Made by a program: the position numbers and the translations under genes
Assembly: GCF_039973015.1 (NCBI RefSeq)
Contig: NZ_JBDWLT010000006.1
Coordinates: forward strand, 28,160 to 92,159
DNA from: Parvibaculum sp039973015
Lineage (GTDB): Bacteria > Pseudomonadota > Alphaproteobacteria > Parvibaculales > Parvibaculaceae
DNA: 64,000 bases
Direction of reading: 5' to 3'
Part shown: piece after piece, positions 1 to 6,851 of the stretch
Layout of the letters: the number at the start of each line of letters is the position of its first letter
Position numbering within the stretch: position 1 is the first letter of the stretch
The notes under the pieces: model-generated
What the model saw: only the letters and a program-made list of their open reading frames with translations
Database searches by the model: none
Told to the model about the DNA's origin: nothing

Positions 1-2
1 TC

Positions 3-761
3 CGTGCGCAGGAAGCCCTCATCAATGGCGAGGTGAAGGGCAACGTCACCTTCTATGGCCTCGACCTTTCGCTCGGGCCGGATGCCGAGATCGACGGCGA
101 CGTCACCTATTACTCGCCCTCCGCCGCGCAGATCGACAAGGGCGCGGAAGTGAAGGGCGAGATCAACGGAGAGGATTTCGCCTCGGGCCGTGGCGTCGAA
201 CAGGCGCGGCCCGCGCCCCCCGCACAAATGCGCGAGACATGGCGCCGGGAACATATGCAGGAGCGCTGGGACGATCAGTCCGGTCTTTCCGCACCCGGCT
301 ATCATATGTCCGCTTCGGGCGCGGTCTTCTTCGGCGTTTTTGCCATTGCCTTCGCGCTCCTCGCCCCCGTCACCACGACGCGGATGCGCGAGGGGCTGGC
401 GGACGAGTGGGCACTCGCTTTCGGGCTTGGCCTGCTCTGGCTCATCGGCCTGCCCATTCTCGTCTTCCTCGCCGCCATCACCATTGTCGGCCTGCCCATC
501 GCCTTCCTGCTGTTGCTGCTCTGGCCGCTCGGCATGGTCTTCGGGCTCATTGCCACGCTGGCCGCTTTCGGGGATTTCATTTCGAGCCGTATCGGCGAGT
601 TTGGCCGGGGCACACTTGGACGCATTGTCGGCATCGTGCTGGCGACGGCGCTCGTCTGGGTCGGTATCTCGATTCCGGTCCTCGGCGCGCTTGTCTGGCT
701 GGCAGCGGTCGCGGGCGGCATCGGCCTTCTCTATATCGGCTTCCGTACGCAACCGCTTTGA
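3..761 (+). CDS. bactofilin-like membrane protein, 3' part only
   Basis: The reading frame is open from the window edge, so the true start lies upstream. The first ~50 visible residues show a short-period hydrophobic/glycine pattern (GNV, DGDV, KGEI spaced by 15-20 residues), as in the right-handed beta-helix of bactofilins/polymer-forming cytoskeletal proteins. A proline- and arginine-rich linker follows, then about four hydrophobic membrane segments over the last ~150 residues, with a GLPI motif repeated twice. The combination suggests a membrane-anchored polymer-forming protein. The function is unknown and the family call rests on the partial N-terminal pattern. The gene ends just before a dispersed repeat. 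Confidence 0.6.
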   Translation, partial: RAQEALINGEVKGNVTFYGLDLSLGPDAEIDGDVTYYSPSAAQIDKGAEVKGEINGEDFASGRGVEQARPAPPAQMRETWRREHMQERWDDQSGLSAPGYHMSASGAVFFGVFAIAFALLAPVTTTRMREGLADEWALAFGLGLLWLIGLPILVFLAAITIVGLPIAFLLLLLWPLGMVFGLIATLAAFGDFISSRIGEFGRGTLGRIVGIVLATALVWVGISIPVLGALVWLAAVAGGIGLLYIGFRTQPL

Positions 762-770
762 AAATCCCCC

Positions 771-834
771 GCCCCGAAATTCGTTTCGCGGTGCTCACGA
801 ATTTCGACCCTCCCCGAAGGGGAGGGTGGGCGGT
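771..834. repeat. dispersed intergenic repeat, copy R1 (subtype A)
   Basis: Contains CGAAATTCGT and its inverse ACGAATTTCG separated by a short loop, followed by the GACCCTCCC...GGGAGGGTGG hairpin. The same two parts recur at 49727-49779. Its right half (806-834) is the left inverted repeat of the DUF559 unit. Confidence 0.85.
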
Positions 835-1214
835 AAGCTCCGTGCATGGGGGACTTGCAAGCACGCCGGCTAAGACGGGATATGACGGAAGCGGAGAAAC
901 GGCTGTGGAGCCGTCTTCGCAGCAACAGACTTGGTGTCCATTTCCGCCGTCAGCATCGTGTGGGCCCCTACATCGTTGACTTTGCCTGTCTCGAACGAAA
1001 GTTGATCGTCGAGGTTGACGGTGGCCAGCACAACGAGCGCGACGGGTTGGCACATGATGCCCGCCGCACCGATTTCCTGAACCGGTACGGCTATTCCGTT
1101 CTTCGCTTCTGGAATAATGATGTTCTTGCCCGTACCGACGATGTCGTCGAGACGATCTGGTACCATCTCAATCCGGCAAAGTACTAACCGCCCACCCTCC
1201 CCTCGGGGAGGGTC
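806..1214. mobile_element. candidate mini-element: DUF559 gene between inverted repeats
   Basis: Positions 806-834 and 1187-1214 are inverted copies of each other over 28 bases, with one extra A in the left copy. Each copy is itself a hairpin of GACCCTCCCC against GGGGAGGGT followed by GGGCGGT. The single gene between them fills almost the whole interval, and the last base of its stop codon is the first base of the right repeat. This is the layout of a compact mobile or repeat-spreading unit, but no target-site duplication is visible and no mobility has been shown for DUF559 proteins. The repeats could instead be two independent insertions of a common intergenic palindrome. Confidence 0.4.
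846..1187 (+). CDS. DUF559 endonuclease-like protein
   Basis: A 113-residue protein of the DUF559 family, related to very-short-patch-repair (Vsr)-type and other restriction-fold nucleases. Visible landmarks are the N-terminal RRLRRDMTEAEKRLW helix, the FRRQH segment, VDFAC, the acidic VEVDGGQH motif and the C-terminal RFWNNDVL strand, in the usual family order. The Asp in VDFAC and Glu/Asp in VEVDG are the expected metal-binding positions of the fold. The length is full for the family. No strong ribosome site is seen beyond the purine-rich arm of the upstream repeat. The gene is single and tightly bounded by inverted repeats. Substrate and cellular role are unknown. Confidence 0.88.
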   Translation: MGDLQARRLRRDMTEAEKRLWSRLRSNRLGVHFRRQHRVGPYIVDFACLERKLIVEVDGGQHNERDGLAHDARRTDFLNRYGYSVLRFWNNDVLARTDDVVETIWYHLNPAKY

Positions 1215-1276
1215 AAACGGCCCTTTTGCAGCCTGTCAGCAAAAGCAAACTCAAGGAGGGCTGTTTGGGGCGGGGG
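1187..1276. repeat. dispersed intergenic repeat, copy R2 (subtype B)
   Basis: Begins with the CACCCTCCCC/GGGGAGGGT hairpin and continues through GGGTCAAAC, TTTTGCAGC and TGTC-GCAAA-GCA to TTTGGGGCGGGGG. The same series of blocks occurs in inverse orientation at 51343-51430. Confidence 0.85.
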
Positions 1277-1287
1277 TGGCGCGGTAC

Positions 1288-1935
1288 TCACTCCGCCGGG
1301 AACATGTGCCGGTAGGGTGCGGCTTCCTCGAAGACGCGGGCAAAGGATGGCCGCTTCATCAGCCGCTCGAAATAGGCGGCGAGGTTCCGGCGTTCGCCGA
1401 AGGGCACGATCCGGTCGGCATAATAGAGCGTGGGCGCGGCGGCGCAGTCCGCCATGCTGAAACTGCCGCCCGCCGCCCATTCGCGATCCGCCATCTGTCC
1501 GTCGATGAAACCGTAGGTCTGGGCGAGCTTCGCTTTCGCTTCTTCCACGCCCGCAGGGTCTTTGCGCTCCTCGGGCTTCAGCCGGTCGCTCACGACGCTG
1601 AACAAGTGCTGGTTCACATGGAGGTCGAAGAAGCGGTCCATCAGGCGCACGGCCCGTGCGGCTTCCTTGTCCGCCGGTATTAGCGGCGCCGGGGCAGGGT
1701 GGCGGTCGTTCAGATATTCGATGATGACCGTCGCCTCCGGCACGGTCTCGCCGCGGGCCTCGTCCACCAGCACCGGAAACTTCACCATCGGCCAGACCGC
1801 GCCGAGCCGTGCGCGGTCATCTTCGTTGCCGAGGTCGATGAATTCGGGCGTGAAATCGACGCCGCTTTCGTAAAGCGCTACCAGCGCCTTCTGGCAGAAG
1901 TTCGAAAGCGGGTGGTAATAGAGCCTGAGTGTCAT
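1288..1935 (-). CDS. glutathione S-transferase family protein
   Basis: A 215-residue cytosolic GST-like protein. The N-terminal thioredoxin-fold domain (about 1-80) opens with LRLYYHPLSNFCQKAL, in which the Ser/Cys region is the glutathione-activating site. It contains the cis-proline motif KFPVLVDE and the glutathione gamma-glutamyl contact PEATVIIEYL. The all-helical C-terminal domain carries SMADCAAAPTLYYADRI, matching the conserved N-capping/hydrophobic staple motif. The start was chosen at the ATG of MTLRLYY, because the frame upstream gives only an unrelated extension. It transfers glutathione to, or reduces, electrophiles in the cytoplasm; the subclass and substrate cannot be told. Confidence 0.92.
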   Translation of the reverse strand: MTLRLYYHPLSNFCQKALVALYESGVDFTPEFIDLGNEDDRARLGAVWPMVKFPVLVDEARGETVPEATVIIEYLNDRHPAPAPLIPADKEAARAVRLMDRFFDLHVNQHLFSVVSDRLKPEERKDPAGVEEAKAKLAQTYGFIDGQMADREWAAGGSFSMADCAAAPTLYYADRIVPFGERRNLAAYFERLMKRPSFARVFEEAAPYRHMFPAE

Positions 1936-1975
1936 GGATGTTTTCTCCGCTGTTTTGTTCCGCCCGCCCTTGAGG

Positions 1976-2308
1976 TCAGGAGGGCTGCATGAGGGGCCAT
2001 ACTTCGACAACGCCTTGTGCGACGGCGCAGGGTGTTCGTGAAACCATCTCCACGGCTTCAGCCAGATCGGCGGCTTCGATGATCGCAAAGCCCGCCACTG
2101 GCAGCGGCGACGTCATGAACGAACCATCCGCCGTTTCAACATGTGAAGCATCGGGGTTGCGCACTTGCACAGGAGCACCCGCGATCCCCATCAATACGCC
2201 GTCTTGCTGCAGCTTCGCGTCGTGAGCGTGGGCTGCGTCCCGAATGGCGGGGGCGGTGCGGTCATACCCCTCTTGGTCGCCATATCCGATCGTCACGAAT
2301 TTTGGCAT
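1976..2308 (-). CDS. YCII-related protein
   Basis: A 110-residue protein of the YCII/PhnB-like alpha+beta barrel family: it starts MPKFVTIGYG and has the GFAIIEAADLAEAVEMV segment followed by a C-terminal EVWPL strand. Homologues are small dimeric proteins whose roles are mostly unproven, and many sit beside regulators. Here it is divergent from an HxlR regulator with a shared 151-bp intergenic region carrying an inverted repeat, so it is the likely target of that regulator. The catalytic function is unknown. Confidence 0.85.
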   Translation of the reverse strand: MPKFVTIGYGDQEGYDRTAPAIRDAAHAHDAKLQQDGVLMGIAGAPVQVRNPDASHVETADGSFMTSPLPVAGFAIIEAADLAEAVEMVSRTPCAVAQGVVEVWPLMQPS

Positions 2309-2394
2309 GGCTCGGTTCCTTCGTGCTGTGGATGGCTGGGCTAAACGTGCTTTCCGTCCGCAATCACGAACAGGCAAATCTGATTGCGTTTCAC

Positions 2395-2439
2395 AACTGG
2401 TTGTATCCTGCATATACCGATGCGATAATGCAACCGGTT
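2395..2439. promoter_or_regulatory. candidate HxlR operator
   Basis: An imperfect inverted repeat lies in the divergent intergenic region: AACTGGTTGTATC at 2395-2407 and GATAATGCAACCGGTT at 2424-2439, whose inverse begins AACCGGTTGCA. It ends 20 bases before the HxlR start. Dimeric winged-helix HxlR proteins often bind such sites next to their own gene. Binding is inferred. Confidence 0.5.
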
Positions 2440-2459
2440 TTCGGAACGGGGAGAGGCGC

Positions 2460-2987
2460 ATGGACGAGAAGAGATCGGGCTGTCCGATCAACCTTGCGCT
2501 GGAGACGGTGGGCGACAAGTGGAGCCTCCTCGTCATCCGCGACATGATCTTCGGCGGCAGGCGCCATTTCCGGGAGCTGTTGAATTCCGAAGAAGGTATT
2601 TCCTCGAACATCCTTGCCGACCGTCTGCGTACCCTCACCGAAGAAGATATCCTCAGCCGCGCGGACGACCCCTCCCACAAGCAGAAGGTGATCTACAGCC
2701 TCACCGAAAAGGGGATCGAGCTGCTGCCCGTCCTCGCCGCCATGTCCGCCTGGGGCGTGAAATACCTGCCCGTCACGGAGGAGCTCGGCATTCGCGCGAA
2801 ACTGCTTACCGAAGGCGGGCCGAAACTCGTTTCCCGTTTCATGGACGAGCTGCGCGAGGAGCATCTGGGGATAAAGACGAAGCGCCGGCGTGGTCTCACT
2901 GCGCGTGAGGAGCTGCAAGCCGCCTATGAGGAGGTTGTGACGCGGAAGGGGAGGCGAAGGAAAGCCGGGGACAAGTTTTCTGCATGA
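2460..2987 (+). CDS. HxlR family transcriptional regulator
   Basis: A 175-residue winged-helix regulator. The diagnostic core is near the N-terminus: CPINLALETVGDKWSLLVIRDM, then FRELLNSEEGISSNILADRL (recognition helix region) and the wing KVIYSLTEKG. A single Cys at residue 8 lies in the position used as a redox or electrophile sensor in some HxlR proteins (YodB, QorR), but whether it senses anything here is unknown. The C-terminal ~70 residues are longer than in minimal HxlR proteins and end in a very basic stretch rich in Lys/Arg. The ATG at 2460 follows GGGGAGAGG. It is divergent to the YCII gene. Confidence 0.93.
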   Translation: MDEKRSGCPINLALETVGDKWSLLVIRDMIFGGRRHFRELLNSEEGISSNILADRLRTLTEEDILSRADDPSHKQKVIYSLTEKGIELLPVLAAMSAWGVKYLPVTEELGIRAKLLTEGGPKLVSRFMDELREEHLGIKTKRRRGLTAREELQAAYEEVVTRKGRRRKAGDKFSA

Positions 2988-3117
2988 CGCGCGCTTGGGT
3001 CGAGAGGCGGGCAGGCCTGTTCGCTTGTTCTTGTCCCCGCTTTTCCTCGTGCGCTACCCGGCGGGGACGGGGGGGGAGGGGATGTTTCGCTTGTCCCCGG
3101 TTTCGTCCGTAGGGGGA

Positions 3118-3163
3118 GGATAAGTCCTTCATTTATGACGTTTTCATGACGTTCGTGTGACGG
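3118..3163 (-). promoter_or_regulatory. triple-GTCA / TTATCC module, copy A
   Basis: Read on the minus strand: CCGTCA, 4 bases, AACGTCA, 4 bases, AACGTCA, 12 bases, TTATCC. The three heptamers repeat at an 11-bp period, as in OmpR/PhoB-type binding sites, and TTATCC would sit where a -10 element falls in PhoB-type promoters. The identical arrangement occurs at 39609-39654. It lies in the 268-bp convergent gap between the HxlR gene and lipB (2988-3255), where no protein-coding promoter is expected. The rest of that gap holds two CTTGTCCCCG motifs (3030, 3090) and no gene that can be supported. Confidence 0.5.
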
Positions 3164-3255
3164 TCGTTGATCCGGCGTGTGCGGATGAAGGCGCAAGTTC
3201 ATGCCGCAAAAGGCGAATCCGGCTTGTCCCTGAATAATATCAGTCTACGGATGAT

Positions 3256-3939
3256 TTATGCGGTGCCGCCGCCGAAGACTCCGGCAAATGTCCGCTTCAG
3301 GGCGAGGTCGACATCCGCCATTCCCGCGGTGAGGCCGAGATCGGCGAGGCTGGTCACGCCGTGCTGGCTGATGCCGCAGGGGACGATGCCCGTAAAGTGA
3401 TCGAGGTCGGGGTCGACATTCAGGCTAACGCCATGAAACGTCACCCATTTTCGGATGCGAACGCCGATGGCGGCGATCTTGTCTTCCGCCGTCATTCCCT
3501 TCTCCGGGCGGCGGACCCAGACGCCCACGCGGCCTTCGCGCAGTTCGCCGGTCACGTTGAACTCGGCCAGCGTGGCGATCAGCCAGCGTTCCAGGTCTTC
3601 CACATAGGCCCGCACATCCGGTTTCCGGCGCTTCAGGTTCAGCATCACATAGGCCACGCGCTGGCCGGGCCCGTGATAGGTGTATTGCCCGCCGCGGCCC
3701 GTCCTGAAGACGGGAAAGCGTTTGGGATCAATGAGATCGCGGGCATCGGCGCTCGTGCCTGCCGTGTAGAGCGGGGGGTGTTCGAGCAGCCAGACGAGTT
3801 CCGGCGCGGTGCCGTCCGCGATGGCGGCGGCCCGTTTTTCCATTTCGGCCACAGCCTCGTCATAGGGTACGGGCGCGTCGGAGATGCGCCATTCCAGCGT
3901 CTCTGTGGCCTCTTCGGTCATCGTCTGCGGCTTAACCAT
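3256..3939 (-). CDS. lipB: octanoyltransferase LipB
   Basis: Transfers octanoyl from acyl carrier protein to lipoyl domains, the first step of lipoate synthesis in the cytoplasm. The 227-residue protein has the family signature RGGQYTYHGPGQ (about 82-93), the catalytic Lys in EDKIAAIGVRI (K154) and the catalytic Cys in GIVPCGI (C188). The length is typical. A second in-frame ATG 18 bases downstream is also possible, since neither start has a strong ribosome site. lipA is not in the window. It is divergent to the fliN gene. Confidence 0.96.
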   Translation of the reverse strand: MVKPQTMTEEATETLEWRISDAPVPYDEAVAEMEKRAAAIADGTAPELVWLLEHPPLYTAGTSADARDLIDPKRFPVFRTGRGGQYTYHGPGQRVAYVMLNLKRRKPDVRAYVEDLERWLIATLAEFNVTGELREGRVGVWVRRPEKGMTAEDKIAAIGVRIRKWVTFHGVSLNVDPDLDHFTGIVPCGISQHGVTSLADLGLTAGMADVDLALKRTFAGVFGGGTA

Positions 3940-4001
3940 GAAGTAACTCTAGCATGCGATTTTGACTGACGTATCAGTGCTTTGGGCAATTGGGGTCGCT
4001 C

Positions 4002-4253
4002 GTGAATTCCGTCAACAGCGTCTATGTCGAACTCTCCGTGGTGCTTGGCAAGACCTCGCTCCCGATTCATCAGCTCCTGAAAATGGGGCGTGGTGCGGTG
4101 ATCGAGCTTGGCACCAAGCAGGATGAGGAAATCTGGATACTCGCCAATAACGTGCCCATCGCGCGCGGCGAAATCGTCGTTCAAGGCGAGCGAGTAGCGG
4201 TTTCCATTACCTCTGTGCTCTCCACCTCGGAGTCCAGTTCGGCGCAAGGCTGA
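4002..4253 (+). CDS. fliN: FliN-family flagellar switch protein (orphan)
   Basis: A short SpoA/FliN-domain protein: VELSVVLGKTSLPIHQLLKMGRG followed by ELGTKQDEEIWILANNVPIARGEIVV, the two beta-rich halves of the FliN C-terminal domain of the flagellar rotor C-ring. The GTG at 4002 has GGGG six bases upstream and gives 83 residues; a TTG at 3990 would add four. No other flagellar gene is in the window, so this copy is separated from any flagellar cluster. It could be the main FliN or a paralogue; the flanking palindromic terminator shows it is transcribed alone. Confidence 0.85.
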   Translation: MNSVNSVYVELSVVLGKTSLPIHQLLKMGRGAVIELGTKQDEEIWILANNVPIARGEIVVQGERVAVSITSVLSTSESSSAQG

Positions 4254-4279
4254 ACTCAAAGACATTGAAAACCTGTGTG

Positions 4280-4306
4280 AAAGGGCCCTTTTCGGGCCCT
4301 TTTTGT
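4280..4306 (+). terminator. rho-independent terminator after fliN
   Basis: AAAGGGCCC (4280-4288), a five-base loop and GGGCCCTTT (4294-4302) run into a T tract. A perfect 9-bp stem. Confidence 0.9.
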
Positions 4307-4366
4307 TATTCTGCATCATCTCAGTGTGAAAAATAATATTATACGGACGATAGTTGAATTATAGGG

Positions 4367-4379
4367 CATAGTTGCTATG
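4367..4379. promoter_or_regulatory. candidate operator of the cysG-cysH operon
   Basis: CATAG-TTG-CTATG is a perfect short palindrome 36 bases before the cysG-type start, inside an AT-rich 108-bp leader (4307-4414). The word ATAGTTG also occurs at 4350-4356. This is the only promoter-sized gap for the sulfur operon, so it is a plausible site for a sulfur-status regulator; the protein is unknown. Confidence 0.35.
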
Positions 4380-4414
4380 TCTAACGGGAAATCAGACGGC
4401 ACCGGGAGGTGCGC

Positions 4415-4975
4415 ATGTTTCCGATCCTGCTCGATCTTGGTTCCCTCAAGGTGATTCTGGTCGGCGAGGGCGAGGCGGCCGGGAAGCGGCTGGCCGTTCT
4501 CGATGATGCCGGTGCGCCGGGGCTGGAGGTCTATTCCTCAGCGCCTTCCCCGGCTTTCTCGACGCAGGCGGGCAGTCGGCTCAAGGGTGCCCGGCCGTCC
4601 GAAGAAGCGCTGAAGTCTGCCGATATTGTCTTCCTGGCGGGGCTTGGCGATAGGGAAAGCGTTGCGCTGGCGGGCAAGGCCCGCGCTGCCGGGACGCTGG
4701 TGAATACCGAGGATGTGAAGCCGCTTTGCGATTTTCATGTGCCCTCGGTCGTCCGGCGCGGGGATCTGGTGATCTCCGTTTCGACGGGCGGCAAATCGCC
4801 GGGGCTCGCGCGGCGTCTCCGGCGATATCTCGAAGGTCTTTTCGGGCCCGAATGGGCAGGCCGGCTCGACGAACTCGGGCGACAGCGCCGGACCTGGCGA
4901 TCGGAAGGGCATGAACTGGCGGAAATCGGCCAAAAAACCGATGCCTATATCGAAGAGAAAGGCTGGCTCTCATGA
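4415..4975 (+). CDS. cysG: precorrin-2 dehydrogenase / ferrochelatase domain protein
   Basis: About 186 residues corresponding to the N-terminal (CysG-B) half of siroheme synthase, which oxidises precorrin-2 with NAD and inserts iron to make siroheme for sulfite reductase. It opens FPILLDLGSLKVILVGEGEAAGKR, a Rossmann nucleotide motif. NTEDVKPLCDFHVPSVVRRGDLVISVSTGGKSPGLARRLR is the family signature, with the Asp (CDF) expected to be catalytic. The methyltransferase half of CysG is absent, so a separate uroporphyrinogen methyltransferase must exist elsewhere. The ATG at 4415 follows GGGAGG by five bases. Its stop overlaps the cysH start by four bases. Confidence 0.9.
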   Translation: MFPILLDLGSLKVILVGEGEAAGKRLAVLDDAGAPGLEVYSSAPSPAFSTQAGSRLKGARPSEEALKSADIVFLAGLGDRESVALAGKARAAGTLVNTEDVKPLCDFHVPSVVRRGDLVISVSTGGKSPGLARRLRRYLEGLFGPEWAGRLDELGRQRRTWRSEGHELAEIGQKTDAYIEEKGWLS

Positions 4976-5796
4976 CAGCTATCGATCTCAGAAAGCGGCC
5001 GGGCACAGCGGCCATGAGCGCGGACCGCGCGGCCGTCATGGACGCGGCGACCGTCGTGTCGCCCGCTTTGCAGCGTATTCGCGACAGAAATACAGGCCTC
5101 GGCGGCATTGAGCTCCTCGAATCCGTCATCAAGACCGAATTTCCGGGCAAGATCGCCGTGGTTTCCTCTTTCGGTGCGGAATCCGCCGTGCTGCTTCACA
5201 TGGTGGCGCAGGTCGATCCCGCGACGCCCGTGATCTTCCTCAATACCGGCAAGCTTTTCGGCGAGACGCTGCGTTATCGCGACCGTCTGCAGGACAGGCT
5301 CGGCCTGATGGACATTCGTTCTGTCGGGCCCCATCCGGGCGATCTTGCGGTGAAGGATCCGAACGGCGGGCTTTGGAATGCCGATCCGGATGCCTGCTGC
5401 TTCATCCGCAAGGTGCTGCCGCTGGAGCGCGCGCTGGAGGGGTTCGATGCCTCGATTACGGGGCGCAAGCGCTTCCAGACGAGTGCACGTTCCGCCATGG
5501 AAGCTGTCGAGGAAGAGAAGGTCCGTGGCACAGGTGAGCCGGGCTCGGCCAACGGCACACGTTTCAAGGTCAATCCGCTCGCGGAATGGGGACAGGAAGA
5601 CCTTGAGGCCTATCTGGATCAGCACAAGCTGCCGCGCCATCCGCTCGTGAAGGATAACTACCTTTCCATCGGTTGCATGCCTTGCACGGAGCGGGTTCCT
5701 GAAGGCGGTTCCTATCGCGACGGGCGTTGGGTCGGCAAGGATAAGGACGAGTGCGGCATCCATCTTCCCAACAATATTGATGGTGATGGCATTTAA
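4972..5796 (+). CDS. cysH: assimilatory APS reductase (CysH family)
   Basis: Reduces adenylyl sulfate (or PAPS) to sulfite with thioredoxin. The 274-residue protein has the PP-loop-like SSFGAESAVLLH (about 65-76), paired cysteines DACCF (142-143) and GCMPC (235 and 238), and the catalytic Cys in ECGIH (261). The CC...CxxC set binds a [4Fe-4S] cluster, which marks the APS-using bacterial type rather than E. coli PAPS reductase. The start overlaps the upstream gene in ATGA, implying translational coupling, so siroheme formation and sulfate reduction are co-expressed. No sulfite reductase gene is in the window. Confidence 0.95.
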   Translation: MTAIDLRKRPGTAAMSADRAAVMDAATVVSPALQRIRDRNTGLGGIELLESVIKTEFPGKIAVVSSFGAESAVLLHMVAQVDPATPVIFLNTGKLFGETLRYRDRLQDRLGLMDIRSVGPHPGDLAVKDPNGGLWNADPDACCFIRKVLPLERALEGFDASITGRKRFQTSARSAMEAVEEEKVRGTGEPGSANGTRFKVNPLAEWGQEDLEAYLDQHKLPRHPLVKDNYLSIGCMPCTERVPEGGSYRDGRWVGKDKDECGIHLPNNIDGDGI

Positions 5797-5868
5797 GCGC
5801 GCTTTCCTGCGATTTGCCGCTTGAGCAAGCGTCAGGGATTTGTTACATCCGCCCGGCTCACGAAACAT

Positions 5869-5955
5869 GCGGTCGTGGCGGAATTGGTAGACGCGCAGCG
5901 TTGAGGTCGCTGTGGGGTAACTCCCGTGGAAGTTCGAGTCTTCTCGACCGCACCA
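5869..5955 (+). tRNA. tRNA-Leu (anticodon GAG)
   Basis: The acceptor stem GCGGTCG pairs with CGACCGC and the gene ends in an encoded CCA (5953-5955). The anticodon arm is CAGCG-TTGAGGT-CGCTG with GAG at 5903-5905. There is a long variable arm, as expected for a class II tRNA, and a GTTCGAGTC T arm. It reads CUC/CUU. Confidence 0.97.
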
Positions 5956-5966
5956 TCTGAGCTTTG

Positions 5967-5990
5967 AGGCTTCCGAAGGCCTGTTTTTCC
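5967..5990 (+). terminator. terminator after tRNA-Leu
   Basis: AGGCTTC pairs imperfectly with GAAGGCCT and is followed by a T-rich run (TGTTTTTCC). The rest of the 179-bp gap up to 6134 shows no further feature. Confidence 0.6.
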
Positions 5991-6134
5991 TTTTTAAGAG
6001 CCTTTGGCGGTTTCGGCCTTTCTGGCTATCTCTTCCCTGGACGATCCGGCACGATTCTTAACTCTTGCGTACCCCTTGCGGAGCGCAAGATGATTGCTTC
6101 GTGCCTGCGTAGATGTCTCTGGGGAGGGGCCTAA

Positions 6135-6851
6135 GTGAACAAGCCACCATCGATTCTGTTTGTAGGGCATAGCCACGTCGTCTGCATTGCCGCGGCGGTC
6201 CGGAAAACAGGGGTGACCGATGTCGGCGTAATCAATCTCCTTGAAATCCCGGGCAAGGCGAAGCTGACGACACAAAAGCTTGCCGAGCAGATCATGCACA
6301 TGTCGCCGATCCGGCGGCCTGATGCCCTCTGCCTGTGCATGAACGGCAATGATCACAACGCCTATGGCGTGACAGAAAACCCCATTCCCTTTTCGCTCGG
6401 TGACCGTGAGAAGGGCTGTATTCCCGAGATCGGCGAGGAACGTCAGTTTATTTCGTACCGGGTTATGCGGGATATCTTCGAAAAGCCGCGCATGCGCAGA
6501 CTGGTCAAACATGTCTTCGATGCGTTTCCGCAAGCGGCACGATATTGGCTCTGTCCGCCTCCGCCGATTTGCGACTGGGCTTACATAACCTCCAATCCAA
6601 TCGTGTTTAGCGACATGATCCAGTTTGGTCCTGCTCCGGAATCATTGAAAAAGCAGCTCTATCGCATTCAGTGCGATGTTCTCAGGGACATGGCTCTGGA
6701 AGGAAGGGCTACTTTTATCGAGCCAGATTCACGTCTCGTTGAAGATGGATTTCTGCGGCCGCAATACTGCGCAGACCCCACTCACGGTAATTCTCTCTAT
6801 GGCGAAGTCATGTTGAGCGCTGTGCGCGAAAGAGCGGGAGCGTTCGCGTGA
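6135..6851 (+). CDS. SGNH-like hydrolase-fold protein
   Basis: A 238-residue protein beginning PPSILFVGHSHVV, which resembles block I (G-H/D-S) of SGNH esterases/acetyltransferases, and with a late DPTHGNSLYG stretch that could hold the Asp-x-x-His pair of block V. No signal peptide is seen. The GTG start follows GGGGAGGGGC. The gene overlaps the GSCFA gene by four bases, so the two form an operon. Both are visibly less GC-rich than neighbours and sit directly after a tRNA, which suggests acquisition by transfer. The likely role, inferred from the fold and partner, is esterification or de-esterification of a glycan; the substrate is unknown. Confidence 0.6.
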   Translation: MNKPPSILFVGHSHVVCIAAAVRKTGVTDVGVINLLEIPGKAKLTTQKLAEQIMHMSPIRRPDALCLCMNGNDHNAYGVTENPIPFSLGDREKGCIPEIGEERQFISYRVMRDIFEKPRMRRLVKHVFDAFPQAARYWLCPPPPICDWAYITSNPIVFSDMIQFGPAPESLKKQLYRIQCDVLRDMALEGRATFIEPDSRLVEDGFLRPQYCADPTHGNSLYGEVMLSAVRERAGAFA

